A stretch of DNA of 64,000 nucleotides from Aplysia californica. Lineage: Eukaryota > Mollusca > Gastropoda > Aplysiida > Aplysiidae. Made by a program: the position numbers and the translations under genes. The stretch is from the NCBI RefSeq assembly GCF_000002075.1, contig NW_004797325.1:1445531-1509530 (forward strand), given 5' to 3'. Shown piece by piece: positions 50,266-62,190 of the stretch. Every line of letters starts with the position of its first letter. The first letter of the stretch is position 1. Below the pieces are notes generated by a model. That model was not told the DNA's origin and ran no database searches. It worked only from the letters and a program-made list of their open reading frames with translations.

Positions 50266-51960
50266 TCAGATACCTCTGAGGGAGGAGTGTGGGAATCCAT
50301 CCGTGGGTTGTTTTCTAGATGAAAAACTGGCTGAATGCAGCTGGCAGTTTTTTTAAGATAACACTGATTTATAATTTTTTTTTAAATTGATGATGGATCA
50401 TATTCATTCTGTAATGGATTGCTGTAGATTCTTTTAAGATAGAGGTTAATTTGACTCTGTCATCCATGGGTTCTATACTTAATGGGAGGCTGATTGAATC
50501 CATCTACTGCTTTTTGTAAGACGATGGATCATATCAATCTTTTACGGAATTTCTTTAAGGTGAAGGATTGTTTGATTAATTTGATCCATGGAGTTGTCAA
50601 GATTAGGGACACAAGGAATCTAGCTGGCTCTTTTCAAAGTTCTATGTTAAGCAAAGATATTTTGGACAAATCTTATGTTAAACAGTATTCATATATACCC
50701 AGTATTTGTGAATGAAAATGTGGCAAATCAGCTTAATCTAGCAAACTTTTGTGATGGAAATGATTGTACGATTTGTATTGCAACAATGGCCATGCTGACA
50801 AAGATACCAGGCTGAGAACAGGTAATAAAAGCAAAACCAAACACCTGGCTTCAACTGAGTCTTAGTGTGTATTTGTTACATGTGTAGCAGTGCAGTAGAT
50901 TACTCACTTTCATTTTGCTTCCCTCTTACTTTGTACAAATCTTGTATTTATCAACTTGTATACAAAAAACGTATGTGGTACTTGTAGGTTCTTGAAGTGC
51001 ATCTTTTCTACATATGTTGTAGCCTTTTAAATTCTTCTTTCTACAACACTCTCCTCTGTGTGTCAAGTACAATTTCTATTTTTGCTTTAGTTCTTTAGTT
51101 TTAAGATCTTGGACCATTTCTTAGGGCAAAGCATGTAATTCTTCCTTTCTGAGATGATTCTCAATAGACTCTCCTGTAGGCTGTATGTTCTTAATGATAA
51201 AAGTCTATATGAGTCGAACTGTGATATGCTTTTTCACAATAGACTACTGTACGAGTTTGACTAAAGGTCCTGAACAATAGACAAATCTGGCTTTGGATTC
51301 TTTTTGTTTTTGATAATAAAAGACAATATCAGTGCCACTATATGTTTTATGAAATTGAAGATTAGAAGACTGTTTTAATTTGACTGTGGGTTTTTTTAAA
51401 TACAAAAGTTGGCTGTTTTATTTAGACTGAATGCTTTTATATAGTACATAAATGTATTAGTTTGACTTTATCTTGTTTTATAATACATGTAGAACACTGT
51501 ATGAGTCTGACTGTGGGTTCTTTTTGAATTGCAGATTTTGAATTAATGAGTTCTTTAGTGCTTATCCACTATTCAGAATTCATTTGACTTATGATGTGAT
51601 AATGGTAAATTTGTAACATCCCACCTTGAGAAAAATGTTGATAAGACATAGCGGAACATATCCTGTGAACAAACAGAATATGGACAAAACTGAAATGGTC
51701 TGGTTAAGCCAGAGGATATAACCTACTGTAAGTTAATGTCTTGCTGTGTTGTATAATTGTAGACAGTTCGCTACTATAAAATTACAAAGTTCGATCTGCT
51801 CAGTACCTAGTTTTTGAGAAATTTGAAGTTAAAAATTTGGAATTTTACTAGGTCAAACTTTTAAAATAAAACTGTTTGAATATCTTGACAATGATTCAAA
51901 GTAATCTAATGATTTTGATAAAGCAGATAGAACATTTGGTTTCTGACCTCATGGTTGCGA
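50266..51960 (+). other. Probable 3' UTR of the STAT gene
   Basis: AT-rich sequence with no gene-like frame follows the stop codon. AATAAA signals occur at 50824-50829 and 51315-51320 among others; I cannot tell which is used. Short diverged phrases around GATGGATCATAT and AAGATAGAGG recur weakly. The stretch is nearly free of the dispersed repeats that fill the introns, which fits a transcribed 3' UTR. Confidence 0.5.
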
Positions 51961-52044
51961 GTTGTCACTCTTGATGACTTACACACTATTGCCAACCCCC
52001 AACCCCACCCCACCCCCCCCACCACCACCACCACCACCGAAAGT

Positions 52045-52250
52045 GGTGTCTTCTGTGGTGTACAGGTGAGGCTCTTCGCCTCTGCACACGAAAGATTTGA
52101 TTCCTGTTTGAAAAAGTTTTGTAGCGAGCATTATTTCCTGTCTGTTGAGATGCTGTATCCCACTCAGCCAGTTTTTAGCCATGATGGGCAAGGGTAGTTG
52201 AAGCCCGCCTCCAAAAAGATCTAAATTGTGCTGATTTAGGTGAGAAAAGC
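52045..52250 (+). mobile_element. SINE family F copy
   Basis: CTTCTGTGGTGTACAGGTGA, TTTGATTCCTGTTTG, GTCTGTTGAGATGCTGTATC, CATGATGGGCAAGGGTAGTT. A poly-C/CCA run precedes it. Confidence 0.65.
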
Positions 52251-53600
52251 TAACGTCTATTATTGCTATTGCTTATTCTTTGCGGATGTATGCTTCTATT
52301 TTCATCAGTGCTTTCACTTTGCTTTGCTTTATCGCTAGTCAATAATAATTCTTTGATGGGCAAAGAAACAAGCTTCTTTCCAAAGCCATGTTGGCTGTTA
52401 CTTGCTGCTTTGTTGCTCTTTCTTCATATAAGGACCGACGAGCTTCAACTTGTATTTTTCACAGGTATCTGCAAAGTTCTTATTGCTGCTTGCAAAGATA
52501 ATACTGCAATGTTTTTATTATTATTATTAATCCTGACTGAATCTTCTACTATTTCTCTGTAACATACCATCATTTATCGTAGCCTGACATTTTGTTTCTA
52601 GAGGTCTCTGGCTGAAATGTTGTAACTGTGATTTGATGACCTGTTGATTCTGAATTATTTGTTTGATTTCCATGCTGTAGATTTTTTTGCTTTTGTATTT
52701 GAAGCCACTTGAGCTAACTCATAGAGATGGTGCAGGCCACTTGTGCATAGCATCTTCAATAATATAATGGTCTGCACCATGCTGTCCATATATGACTGGC
52801 AGTGGCAGAATTAAATTTTATTTTCTAGACAGCTGCAAGGAAATGAAAAGGAACAGATTACACTGACAAATTTGTGCCATATTCTTCTAAACCAGTCTTG
52901 TCTCAATTAGGCTGTGCTAAAGTTGAAGTAAGCCTGGTGTTTGTTGCAGCTAGATGATCACATATTTGTTTATAGGCTTATAGAAAAACTATGTCCCTTC
53001 GTAAAAATATTATCAGATTTGGAATCAGAATGTCAAAATAAATTAAACGAGTCGAGAGTAACTTTTTCATGCTGTATTTTGAAGAATACAAATGAAGTAT
53101 TTTTACCGTGATTGCATTACATGTGATATGATGATGTGCAGACAGTGCTCGCCGTTGTCATTTCATTTTTTTTTTTCCAGGCTTGATCAAAACAAAATAT
53201 GTTATAACAAACCGGTCACTTGATGATCAGCTGGAAACCAGACGTCGTCCGTTCTGACTGTACATAAAATACATCCTTTTTGTCTCAGTAATAGTGTGAG
53301 CAATACCAAAGAATATGACCAAATGATTGTAGTTGTTAGCTGTATCAAACAAATGACTTGAGCAAAATGTTTTGGTTTTTTTAGCGGATGGCTAGATGGC
53401 TAACATTTAATTGTAACTTACCCAACACCTTTGATGAAAAATACTTTTTTGTATTTTGACTGTTGGTCTTTAATGCCAAATTTAATGTTACAGATGCCTT
53501 AAATGAGATTGTTATTTCTTTTGTGTTTAACAGCTTTTGTGTTCAACAGCATTTTTTGTCTGTATTGATAAAGACAATTGATTTCTATCTCATTGCATGT
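52251..53600. other. Downstream sequence, nothing recognised
   Basis: AT-rich DNA with no frame or repeat family I can name. Confidence 0.4.
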
Positions 53601-53607
53601 TTTAGGT

Positions 53608-55013
53608 CACAGGTGTCAACTTAGGACTCGTGGGCCGCATCTGACCCGCCAAACAATTGTATCCGGCCTGGCAAACAACTATTTCTGGCCCGGAAGAGAA
53701 TTTTAGGTAGTCTTTCCTGAGAATCTCTCTATAACACAGAACCTTATTTCAAACATAAACAAACTAGTTTGCTAAGCAAAGATGCCAAACATCCAGCTCT
53801 AAATTTGGCATGAGAGTGGAAATTGTTAAACATTGATTTGTAACTATTTTAGCTTTTTGTCTGTTTTAATTTGCATCATTGTTTAACTCATTCGCTACGT
53901 ATTATTTTGAGCTCCTGGACAAATTTTTGGGGGAGGGCAATATGAGATGATGATTAGTGCGTAGTTCACAGGTCTTTGAGGCCTTAAATTTATAAAATTC
54001 TCAACATGATATTATATTCCAACCTTTTCAGTCTAATTTGTTGAATACATATGTGTTGTTTATTTGGGTATTTTTTTACTTTGGTTCCTGTAAGAAGTGA
54101 TTGTGTAACACAATTTTGCTTGGATGCGGATTAAATTTTTTTAAGAATCAATCATCTTTAGTGAAAACCAAAAAATGTGTTTGCGCGTAGTCAAATGATA
54201 GACCTACATCAAAATAACCATAAATGAATATAGAACTAGAAAATATTGAAAAATTTGCAATTATTTACATACATTCCACGTAATTTGTACACTTGGATCA
54301 TAGCATCCGAAAATGAAAAAAAAAATTTTTTTAACATAATCTGGAAAAAAGGACAAGATACTTTCACAAAGAGTACAAAACACACGTATCTTATAGAATT
54401 ATTCAGAATTGCTTTTGGAATAAAACTACACATGTTTTGAGTGATATTTTTGTAATACTACTGAAAAATACTGATTTTGGGGGGAAATTTTTTTTGCCAA
54501 TTTAGATCTAGATTTTAGCATTGAAAAATATTGATTTGTCAATAAAGAGCAATGGCAATTTGAGTTTTTCCACTTTACCAATATAGCATCAATATTCCTA
54601 TGAAGAGGCCTACTTTTCATTAGTAAACAAAATAATGATACCTTTTGTCTTGTTAAAGTACTAAGACTGGTATCTGGGCTATAATTTGGGTATTGAGATT
54701 CATAAACTTCGAAATCAAGTTTTAAAACTGAATCAAAACGGGAGTTTGGGTGGAAACGCTTGATCCGAAAGTGAACGTTACAATATATCTTTATTTTAAT
54801 ATGGATATGTGGATTGGAATAGAATCTAAGCTAGAATTATAGGTCGGTTCTCAAGCCGTCAGGGGAAGGTTACCGTAATGTAAATATTGTCGCTTAAGCC
54901 GCCCCGCTGCCCACGGCTCGCAGTAGCGAATGAGTTAAAATGGGTTTTACACTGATAACTGTGTTATTTGAGTTTGGTCCCTTGTACTTGTGTGATTGAG
55001 TTTGACACCCTTG
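53608..55013. mobile_element. hAT-like element interrupted by a TTAA MITE
   Basis: Left end CACAGGTGTCAACTTAGGAC with GTGGGCCGCATCTGACC and GGCCTGGCAAACAAC; right end GATTGAGTTTGACACCCTTG. Flanking 8-mers TTTTAGGT and TTTTAAGC agree in six positions. Charlie-type hAT layout; no transposase. Confidence 0.7.
53883..54938. mobile_element. TTAA-flanked MITE, copy 5, nested
   Basis: TTAACTCATTCGCTACG at the left and CGTAGCG-like CAGTAGCGAATGAGTTAA at the right. About 1.06 kb, non-coding, inside the hAT-like element. Confidence 0.8.
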
Positions 55014-55315
55014 TTTTAAGCAGCTAATTTTGAATTTTGATTTTTCCTTCCTCGCTTGCTGATATAATAGATACATGATCTATGTTGGGTTTTTTCCTTG
55101 AAATAAATGTGATTTATATATCTGTTTAGTTAATAGGAATGTCTTGTTTATGAGCATGTAGAGTTTAAACAATATTTTGTATTCATTTACTACAACTACT
55201 AAATAATGGCGGTATCTCTCTGGATAAAGCAAAGATTATAAACCACTATTCCCTTTTTTCCCATACTCTCGAGCCAGTCAGCGAAAAGCTAGAGTGGTTC
55301 TCAGACGAGTGATAC

Positions 55316-55460
55316 CAGCATCTGTGGTGTAGTGGTTATGTTATTTGCCATTGCATGCGAATGATGTGAGTTCGATTCCAATGAGGAAGCTTTTTTAACG
55401 TAATTAAATTTCAGTCTGTCTGCTTGACAAAGTTGAGATACTGTGTAAGACGATCTGATG
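55316..55460 (+). mobile_element. SINE family F copy
   Basis: GCATCTGTGGTGTAGTGGTT, GTGAGTTCGATTCCAATGAG: the clearest tRNA-like head of the family (A-box TGGTGTAGTGG, B-box AGTTCGATTCC). Confidence 0.7.
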
Positions 55461-55488
55461 GTGGACATTCTACTTACTGGGTATAATA

Positions 55489-55666
55489 TAGTGGACTATA
55501 TCTAAACTGAATATGATTAATCTGAAAACAGTTGTAAACTGAACGAATATAAAATCTTCGATTATTTTATTCTATTTTGAGTAACCAACCTCTCTTAACT
55601 GAAAACCTGTCTAAAGTCAAGAAAATCTGGTAGTCCCGCTGATTTCGGTTTAAATGGACTCCACTG
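55489..55666. mobile_element. Pogo-like MITE, type 2
   Basis: TAGTGGACTATATCTAAACT at the left; GGTTTAAATGGACTCCACTG then TA at the right. Matches 47872-48049. Confidence 0.65.
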
Positions 55667-55679
55667 TATTGCCATTACT

Positions 55680-56235
55680 AAACCTATCTTATCTTTTAGT
55701 GTAAAAGTTGAAATTAAGTGCATCTAGCTATTTTTTTAAAATCGTAGCTTTTGTTTTCAAAGCTTATAAATAACTTAGTTTTTATCCATCAATATTTACC
55801 TTTTTATCGTATTCAGATAGGTCATACTAAATAGTTCTTGAAATAAAGACATAATTCTGCCCTGAACTATGAAATCAAAGGCAAGAATATGCAAATGTGG
55901 CCTTGTATGCTGAGAAGAATATGTAGGCCCAACATATAATTTGATGACAATTGGAATTAGCGAAGTTGAATTTCAAAGTCAATCCTCCATCCACATGAAA
56001 TTACATCATAAAGTTTTAAAGAGATGGTAGTGTAAGTGATTAAACTTGGACCTTTGAAAACTTAAAAATAAATAGAGAGAGAGAGAGATGAAATATAGTC
56101 TCTACCTGTTTTCATCAAATAATATGGCCTACATGTATTGAGAGGTTTTCTGATTCATGTATTCCAAGGTCTTGATAATAACAGGGGTCTACTGTGTGGA
56201 TGCTCTTTTATGTTTCCATTCTAGAAAGTCTTGTT
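55680..56235. other. Intergenic sequence, nothing recognised
   Basis: AT-rich; a short GA repeat lies at 56070-56092. Confidence 0.35.
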
Positions 56236-56239
56236 TGCT

Positions 56240-56430
56240 TGGTTAAAGGGTTAAATTAGTTTATGTAAGAGGTTTGACCCTCGAGTTTAATGTCCATCTC
56301 CGAAAGGTCAGAGTCAAATAGGAAATTCAAATTCGACATAATATCGGACCAAGCTGAGGCTCGAACCCCAAACTCAAATTTTTCACAATTACAGGTCCGG
56401 TAGTCTCACCACTAGGTCACTGATGCTACT
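56240..56430 (-). mobile_element. tRNA-headed SINE, further family
   Basis: Minus strand: TGACCTAGTGGTGAGACTAC (A-box like) and GGGGTTCGAGCCTCAGC (B-box like). The rest resembles family H (TTTCGGAGATGGACATTAAA). Confidence 0.6.
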
Positions 56431-56499
56431 TTTTTTTTCTTCTTGGAAATCATCTAAAATGAATAGACCTTATACTTATATAATAAAGATTTTGCTGGT

Positions 56500-56690
56500 A
56501 GCATTGTGAGCACATTTGTGTCTCTATGCCTATGGGATGGGGTCGGACATTCCTCAATTTTTGGGCATAAGGAGTTTTTGGTACCATTTTATTGCTTTTT
56601 TGTTTTCTTGCTTTTAATACAAAAAAAAACAAAACAACAACACCCATATATATACATCTGGAATGGAAGTCAAGATACTTGCTTTTTGTT
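56500..56690 (-). mobile_element. 440-bp TIR element fragment
   Basis: CTCAATTTTTGGGCATAAGG, TTTTTGGTACCATTTTATTG, TGCTTTTAATAC: diverged end of the family. Confidence 0.5.
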
Positions 56691-56696
56691 TTGTTT

Positions 56697-57076
56697 TTAT
56701 AAACGCTCGCAACTGCATAAGGTCAAATGAGCGTGCGGGACACACCTAACGTTTTCAGTTGGTAGGAAATTTTGAATTTTGCCCGGGTGGCGGCCGAAGC
56801 CTACTCTTATCGATTTTAGACCACCAAGGGATCTTTAACTTGCCGCAACTTGCACACGGGCCCTCCGAGATTTTTCGCCCTTGTCCAAGAAGGCTAGGTG
56901 TAGATCTTTCCTACCCGAAGATCAGGGGTGTGGCTGAAAGACAGCAGTAAGAAGAAGTGAAGGCTGCAGAAAGAATCAGGAGCCCAGAGGAAGGGGCAAA
57001 GGAGGTGAGGGGGTGGGGGCAGAAAGAGGAGACGAAAGCAGACGACAGAACATGGCTAGAGAGCAGGAAATGAGGT
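56697..57076 (-). mobile_element. SINE family E copy, 5' truncated
   Basis: AACGCTCGCAACTGCATAAG, CACCAAGGGATCTTTAACTT, CAGTAAGAAGAAGTGAAGGC, GAGACGAAAGCAGACGACAG. The tRNA-like head is missing; a (TA)n run at 57076-57118 follows. Confidence 0.75.
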
Positions 57077-57645
57077 ATATATATATATATATATGTATAT
57101 TTGTATATATATATAGTGAGAGTGTAACGACCGACAGCACAAGTTACTCAAAACAGTAGGAGGACAAAGAAATAAAGATGTACCACCTTTTCAGAACACT
57201 TTTAGTTCTGGGTAGAGTTTAGCCTGGCAAAGAAGCCTATTGTTTAAAATGCTAGCACGTGTGGAAAAAAAACAAAAATGTTTTGGTTGTTACAACTAGG
57301 CATGAAAAAAAGGCTAATAAATTATAACCAATACTCAGATTGTAACGACCGACCGCACCAATTACTCAAAACTGTCGGAAGAAAAAGAAATAAAGAAACT
57401 TCCATTTTTTTAGAACATATTTTGTTTTGAACAAAGTTTGGCCGAGCAAAGATGCCTATAACTATAACATGCTAGCATAAAGACAAATAGATTGTAACCA
57501 ATACATGTAGTTAGAGTGTAATGACCGACCACACAAGTTACTCGAAACAGTTGAAAGACTAAGAAATAAAGATGCTTCTAGCTTTACAAAACATATATCT
57601 AGGTTTGGAAAGAGTTAAGCTGTGTAAAAAAAATGCTATAAGATA

Positions 57646-57965
57646 CAGTAGTCTCCACCTAAGATCCCACCGCTTACGATCCCAGTTCGCTTAAGATCCC
57701 GCTGTTTTAAGAAAACAGAATTTTTACTATACAAAAGTCACCCCTAAGATCCCGCTCTGATTCTCTTTCAAGGTCTACATTCGGCTAAGATCCCGCATTT
57801 CAGATCATAATTTGCGGAACAAAAACCCGGGCGGGCACAGCCGATCAAACAAGAGGGAAAAGTTGAGATCAATAAACTGTCAGTCGCGTCAAAGATCAGC
57901 CAATATTCGTGAATGTGATCACATACACGCTGTAAAACTGGATAAAGCGATACAATGTTTGCCCC
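57646..57965. mobile_element. Pogo-like fragment inside the satellite
   Basis: TA then CAGTAGTCTCCACCTAAGAT at the left, with repeated TAAGATCCCGC phrases. The right end is not clear. A short frame at 57812-58030 (RSNKREKLRSINCQSRQRS) may be coding remains but I do not recognise it. Confidence 0.5.
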
Positions 57966-58890
57966 CGGGGATAGAGTTTAACCGCAGAAAGAAGCTAAAA
58001 AAAGCTAGCACCTGTGGTAAAACAAAATAATGTGTTGGTTGTTACAACTAGGGATGCACAAGAACTGATAGATTATAAACAGTAGTAAAATGTAACGACC
58101 GACTGCACAAATTACTCAAAATAGTAGGAGGGCAGAGAAATAAAGATGCTTCCAGCTTTTTACATAGAGAACACATTTAGGTTCGGATAGAGTTTACCCG
58201 GACAAAGAAGCCTAGGAAATGCTACGCCTTTGCTAAAAAAATGTTAGTTGCTACATCTAGGCATGCCTAAAAACTATTAGATCATAACCAATACTGAGAG
58301 TGTAACGACGAACAGCACAAGTTACTTTAAACAGTAGGAGGACGAGAAAATAAAGATGCTTCCAGGTTTTTTAAATCAAATGTACGCTTGGGTAGAGTTT
58401 AGTCACGGAAAAAAGCATATAAAAAGCTAGTAGTAGGCCTACCTGGGATAAAACACAATCATGTCTAGGTTGTTACAACTAAGCGGGAGAAAAAAATAGA
58501 TTATGCCCAATACTGAGAGTGTAACGACTGACCGCACATTTATACAAACAGCTGCAGGACAAAGAAGTAAAGATGCTTCTGGCTTTTCAGTACATATTTA
58601 GATTTGGACAGAATTTAGGCAGGCAAAGAAGCCTGAAAAATGTAGCTCCTGTGGTAAATCACGATAATGTGTTGGTTGTTGCAACTCGGAATGCGCAAAA
58701 ACTGAGAGTGTAACGACCGACGGCACAAGTTACTAAAAACAGCAAAAGGATAAAGAAATAAAGAAGCGTCCAGCTTTTTAGATCAATGTACTCTTGGATA
58801 GAGTTTAGTCGAGAAAATAAGCCTACTAAAAGCTAGCATATGTGGTAAAACACAATAATACGTAGGTTGTGACGTCTAGGCATTCACAAT

Positions 58891-59300
58891 ATTAGTTTTA
58901 GTTTAGTAGAGGTTTTACGGAGCTCCCAACTGCATAAGGTGATATGAGCGCCAAGGGGTGGATGTCAACAGAGAAGTCCTTACAGGGAATCAGACTTACT
59001 CTGCTCACCTCTCTAGCCTTAACAGTCTGCTTCGACTATCAAGGCACCCCGGAAATAGCAGGTCACAAGAGTGTGACAAAAGAAACAGAGGAAAATGATG
59101 ACAGTAGTAAAGATTAGGAAAGAAAAAGCAGCAGTTTCCTGCTGTAGTTCAGGCACAGTTATGAGCATGACATTGTTAGATCAGCCAATTTACAATTCTA
59201 CTGTGCATTAGATCTAGAAATGCCCCCCCCCCCTTTTCCCTTTTGGGAATGTTCTAAAGACTCTTCAGTCAGTGGCACCGCCCCGGGGGTGGGGTGGGGG
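58891..59300 (-). mobile_element. SINE family B copy inside the satellite
   Basis: Minus copy: TAGAGGTTTTACGGAGCTCC, GGTGATATGAGCGCCAAGGG, GTCAACAGAGAAGTCCTTAC, CTGCTGTAGTTCAGGCACAG, AGTGGCACCGCCCCGGGGG. Satellite sequence resumes directly after it. Confidence 0.8.
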
Positions 59301-61119
59301 TATTCACAACAATTAATATTAACCAATGAAAGTGTGACGACTGACAGCCCTAGTTACTCAATATGATAGGGGGAAAAAGAAATAGAGATGCTTCGAGCTT
59401 TTCAGAATACGTTTTGAGTTAAGATAGAGTTTAATCGTGCACAGAAGCCTATAAAATGCTATGGCCTGTGATAAAACAAAATGATGTGTTGGTTGATACA
59501 ACTAGGCATGAACAAAAAACGGATGGATCATAACTAATACTGAGAGTGTAACGATCGACCGTATAGGTTACTCCAAACTGTAGAAAGAATAAATATATAT
59601 GCGTCTAGCTTTTTAAAACACATTTAGGTTTGGATAAAGTCAAGCCAGTCGTTGAAAGCCTATAAAATGCTAGTACTTGATGTAATACAAAATAATGTGT
59701 CTGTTGTTACAGCTAGGCATGCACAAAACTAATAGATTTTAACCAATACTGAGAGTGTAACGAGCGACTACAGTGACTACTCAAAACAGTAAGAGGACAA
59801 AGATATAAAGATGCTTCAAGCTTTTAAGGAAACGTTTAGGTTTGGATAGAATTTAGGCAGGTAAAGAGGCCTATAAAATGATAACCCCCGGAATGAATCA
59901 CAATAATGTATTGTTTGTTACATTTAGGAATGCACAAAAACTAACAGATAATACAGAGTGTGTCACAAAGGATCGCATAAGTTACCCAAAACAGTAGGAG
60001 GACAAAGAGTTACCCAAAACAGTAGGAGGACAAAGAAATAAAGATGCTTCCAGCTATTTAGAACACATGTACGCATTGGTAAAGTTGAGTCATGCAAAAA
60101 AAAGCCTGTAAAACGCTAGTACCTGTCACAAACCACACTCATGTGTCTGTTGTTACAACATGGCATGCACAAAAAACGAATGTAGATTATAACCAATAGT
60201 TAAAGTGTAACGACCGACCGGACAAGTTAGTCAAAACAGTAGGGGGACAAAGAAAATATGAAGATTCTTCCAACTTTTTTAGAACATGTTTAGGTTTGGA
60301 TAGAGTTAAGCCGTGCAAAAAAGTCTATAAAGTAGGCCTATTTGGTTGTTACAATTAGGCACGCTCAAAAACTGATATATATTATAACCAATACTGAGAT
60401 TGTAACAACTGGCCGCACAAATAGATAAAGACGCTTTTAGCTTTTAAAACACATGTACGCTTGGGTAGAGCTTAGTCGTGCAAAAAAGCCTCTGGAAAAT
60501 CAGCACCTATGGTAAAACCAAATAATATGTTGGTTGTTACAACTAAGGCTACAAAAACAAATAGATTACAAACCAATATTGAGAGTGTAACGACCGACCG
60601 CACGAGACATTCAGAACAGCAGGAGGACAAAGAAATAACGATTCTTCCAGCTTTTCAGAACTTACATCTAGGTTTTGGATGGTAAAAACCCCCATAAAAT
60701 GCTAGCACCTGTGGTAAAACACAATAATGTGTTGGGTGTTACAACTAGGCATGCAGAAAAACAAATAGATTACAACCCATACTGGGAGAGTAACGACCGA
60801 CCGCAAAAGTAACCCAAAAATAGTAGGAGGACAAAGAAATAAATATTCTTCCAGCTTTTTAGAACACCTAGATATACACTTGGATGGAGTTAAATTGTGC
60901 AAAGAAGCCTGTAAAAAGCTATCACCTATATATTGGTAAAACACAATGATGTGATGGGTGTTACAACTAGGCATGCACAAACGCTGATAGATTATAACTA
61001 ATAGTCGAGAGTGTATGGCTCGAAATAGTAGTAGTAGGACTCGAAAACTAAAAATGTCTCTAGCTTTTTGGAGCAGTTGTACGCTTAGATAGAGTTTAGT
61101 TATGCAATGAAACCTATAA

Positions 61120-61310
61120 AATTGCCTATTTGTGTTGCAAGTACTTTAAAACTATTACTAATCTAAAAAGTTGCTGACACCTGAAGAAAAGCTATGGTTA
61201 TGTCATTCTTCAGAACTTTTGACCCTGCCTGTCAGGGCCAACCAAGGTTGAGAGGGATACAACATCCTAACAGAATGACCGAGATACTTGATTAAAATGT
61301 CCCCCTACTC
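61120..61310. mobile_element. SINE A tail and SINE F fragment
   Basis: 61120-61165 is a SINE A tail (CCTATTTGTGTTGCAAGTAC). 61205-61300 is a minus SINE F body (TGCCTGTCAGGGCCAACCAA, CCGAGATACTTGATTAAAA). Confidence 0.55.
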
Positions 61311-61574
61311 TGTAATCTTGAGTCTCCTGACAACTTGAGGTTGGGAGAATACAAATTAGATGAAAAAAGTTGGAGCCATGAAATTCAAACCCCTGCGTAT
61401 AAAAGCAGTCTGTTATGTATCGATAGAGAAAGAAAAAGGCAAAACCGGGGAGCGGGGGTGTGACTTTTACTTTCAATTTTCCACAATGACTCACTGACTT
61501 AATGTTTTGAAGAAAAAAAAGGAGTAATATGTATTGCAAATTTTTCAATAACTTGGTTCACGTACTTATCTTAC

Positions 61575-61715
61575 CTGGTCTCCGGTCCAGGGAGATAACA
61601 CCATAGGTAAAGATTTGGGCTGGGCGTATCTATTATATATTGGGCAACTTGGAAACACATGTGTCCCTTTTCCCGTAAAACCACGACAGCCACAGAGTTG
61701 AAAGGTGACAAGTAC
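61575..61715 (-). other. Candidate minus-strand exon of unknown gene
   Basis: 141 nt flanked on the minus strand by TTTTTGCAG and GTAAGATAAG and open throughout (YLSPFNSVAVVVLREKGHMC, FQVAQYIIDTPSPNLYLWCY, LPGPET). The composition is coding-like and both splice sites look strong. No partner exon or known protein recognised, so it may be chance or part of a gene outside the window. Confidence 0.3.
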
Positions 61716-62009
61716 CTGCAAAAAGATAGATAGGTCCCCATGACGGAGCCTGATTTGTGATTCATTCGTTTCCTGAATTTAGAAAAATATATTTGGTAAA
61801 AAGTTCCCGTCCTTCTTTGGCCTTTGTGATTATTCTACTGAGAAACAAAAACAATACCTGTATGCGCAGCTCCCCTTCACAACGGAAGTTCATTACCGCT
61901 CTTTAACGTTCGCCTGAGAAACACGATTCAAGAAACGGGGTGAGTAATTGTCGAGACTCGCCTGTTTTACGTGGAGACGTGATCCTATGTATGCATCCAA
62001 AGAGCTGTT

Positions 62010-62190
62010 TTTAACCCATTAGTGCATGAGGTCTCAAATTTTGTTCTTACTTTAACATAAGTTTCTTTTCAGGTTGTAATGAAAGGTTCCGCAGGTTGTT
62101 TTTTTCTTCAAAATTAGTTTTTTTGCTATTAGTATTAGTGACCGATTTAAATTTTGCCATGATAATTGGGCGCTACGCATGAATGGGTAT
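62010..62190. mobile_element. Possible TTAA-type MITE, degraded
   Basis: TTAACCCATTAGTGCATGAG at the left and CTACGCATGAATGGGTAT at the right are roughly inverse. The right TTAA is lost. Confidence 0.4.

Larger units (their letters stand above)
57118..61120. repeat. Diverged satellite array, about 16 monomers of 176-223 bp
   Basis: Monomers begin GTGTAACGACCGACCGCACA (near 57124, 57342, 57518, 58092, 58302, 58521, 58710, 59334, 59548, 59757, 59959, 60207, 60402, 60597, 60790, 61013). Shared inner blocks are ACAGTAGGAGGACAAAGAAA, TAAAGATGCTTCCAGCTTTT, GGTTTGGATAGAGTTTAG, TGCTAGCACCTGTGGTAAAA, TTGGTTGTTACAACTAGGCA and GATTATAACCAATACTGAGA. Monomer 3 is broken by a pogo-like piece (57646 on), the monomer starting at 58710 by SINE B (58891-59300), and one monomer has a 29-bp internal duplication (59980-60040). 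No protein frame. Confidence 0.95.

Noticed and set aside
49315-49363. Upstream ATG of the exon 20 frame as a gene start
   Set aside because: The frame before 49364 is intron ending in a strong acceptor; exon 19 joins in phase.
57118-61120. Regular repeats considered as a CRISPR array
   Set aside because: Units of about 200 bp are similar throughout with no unique spacers, in a eukaryotic context; it is a satellite. The 34-bp array at 46805 is likewise contiguous with no spacers.
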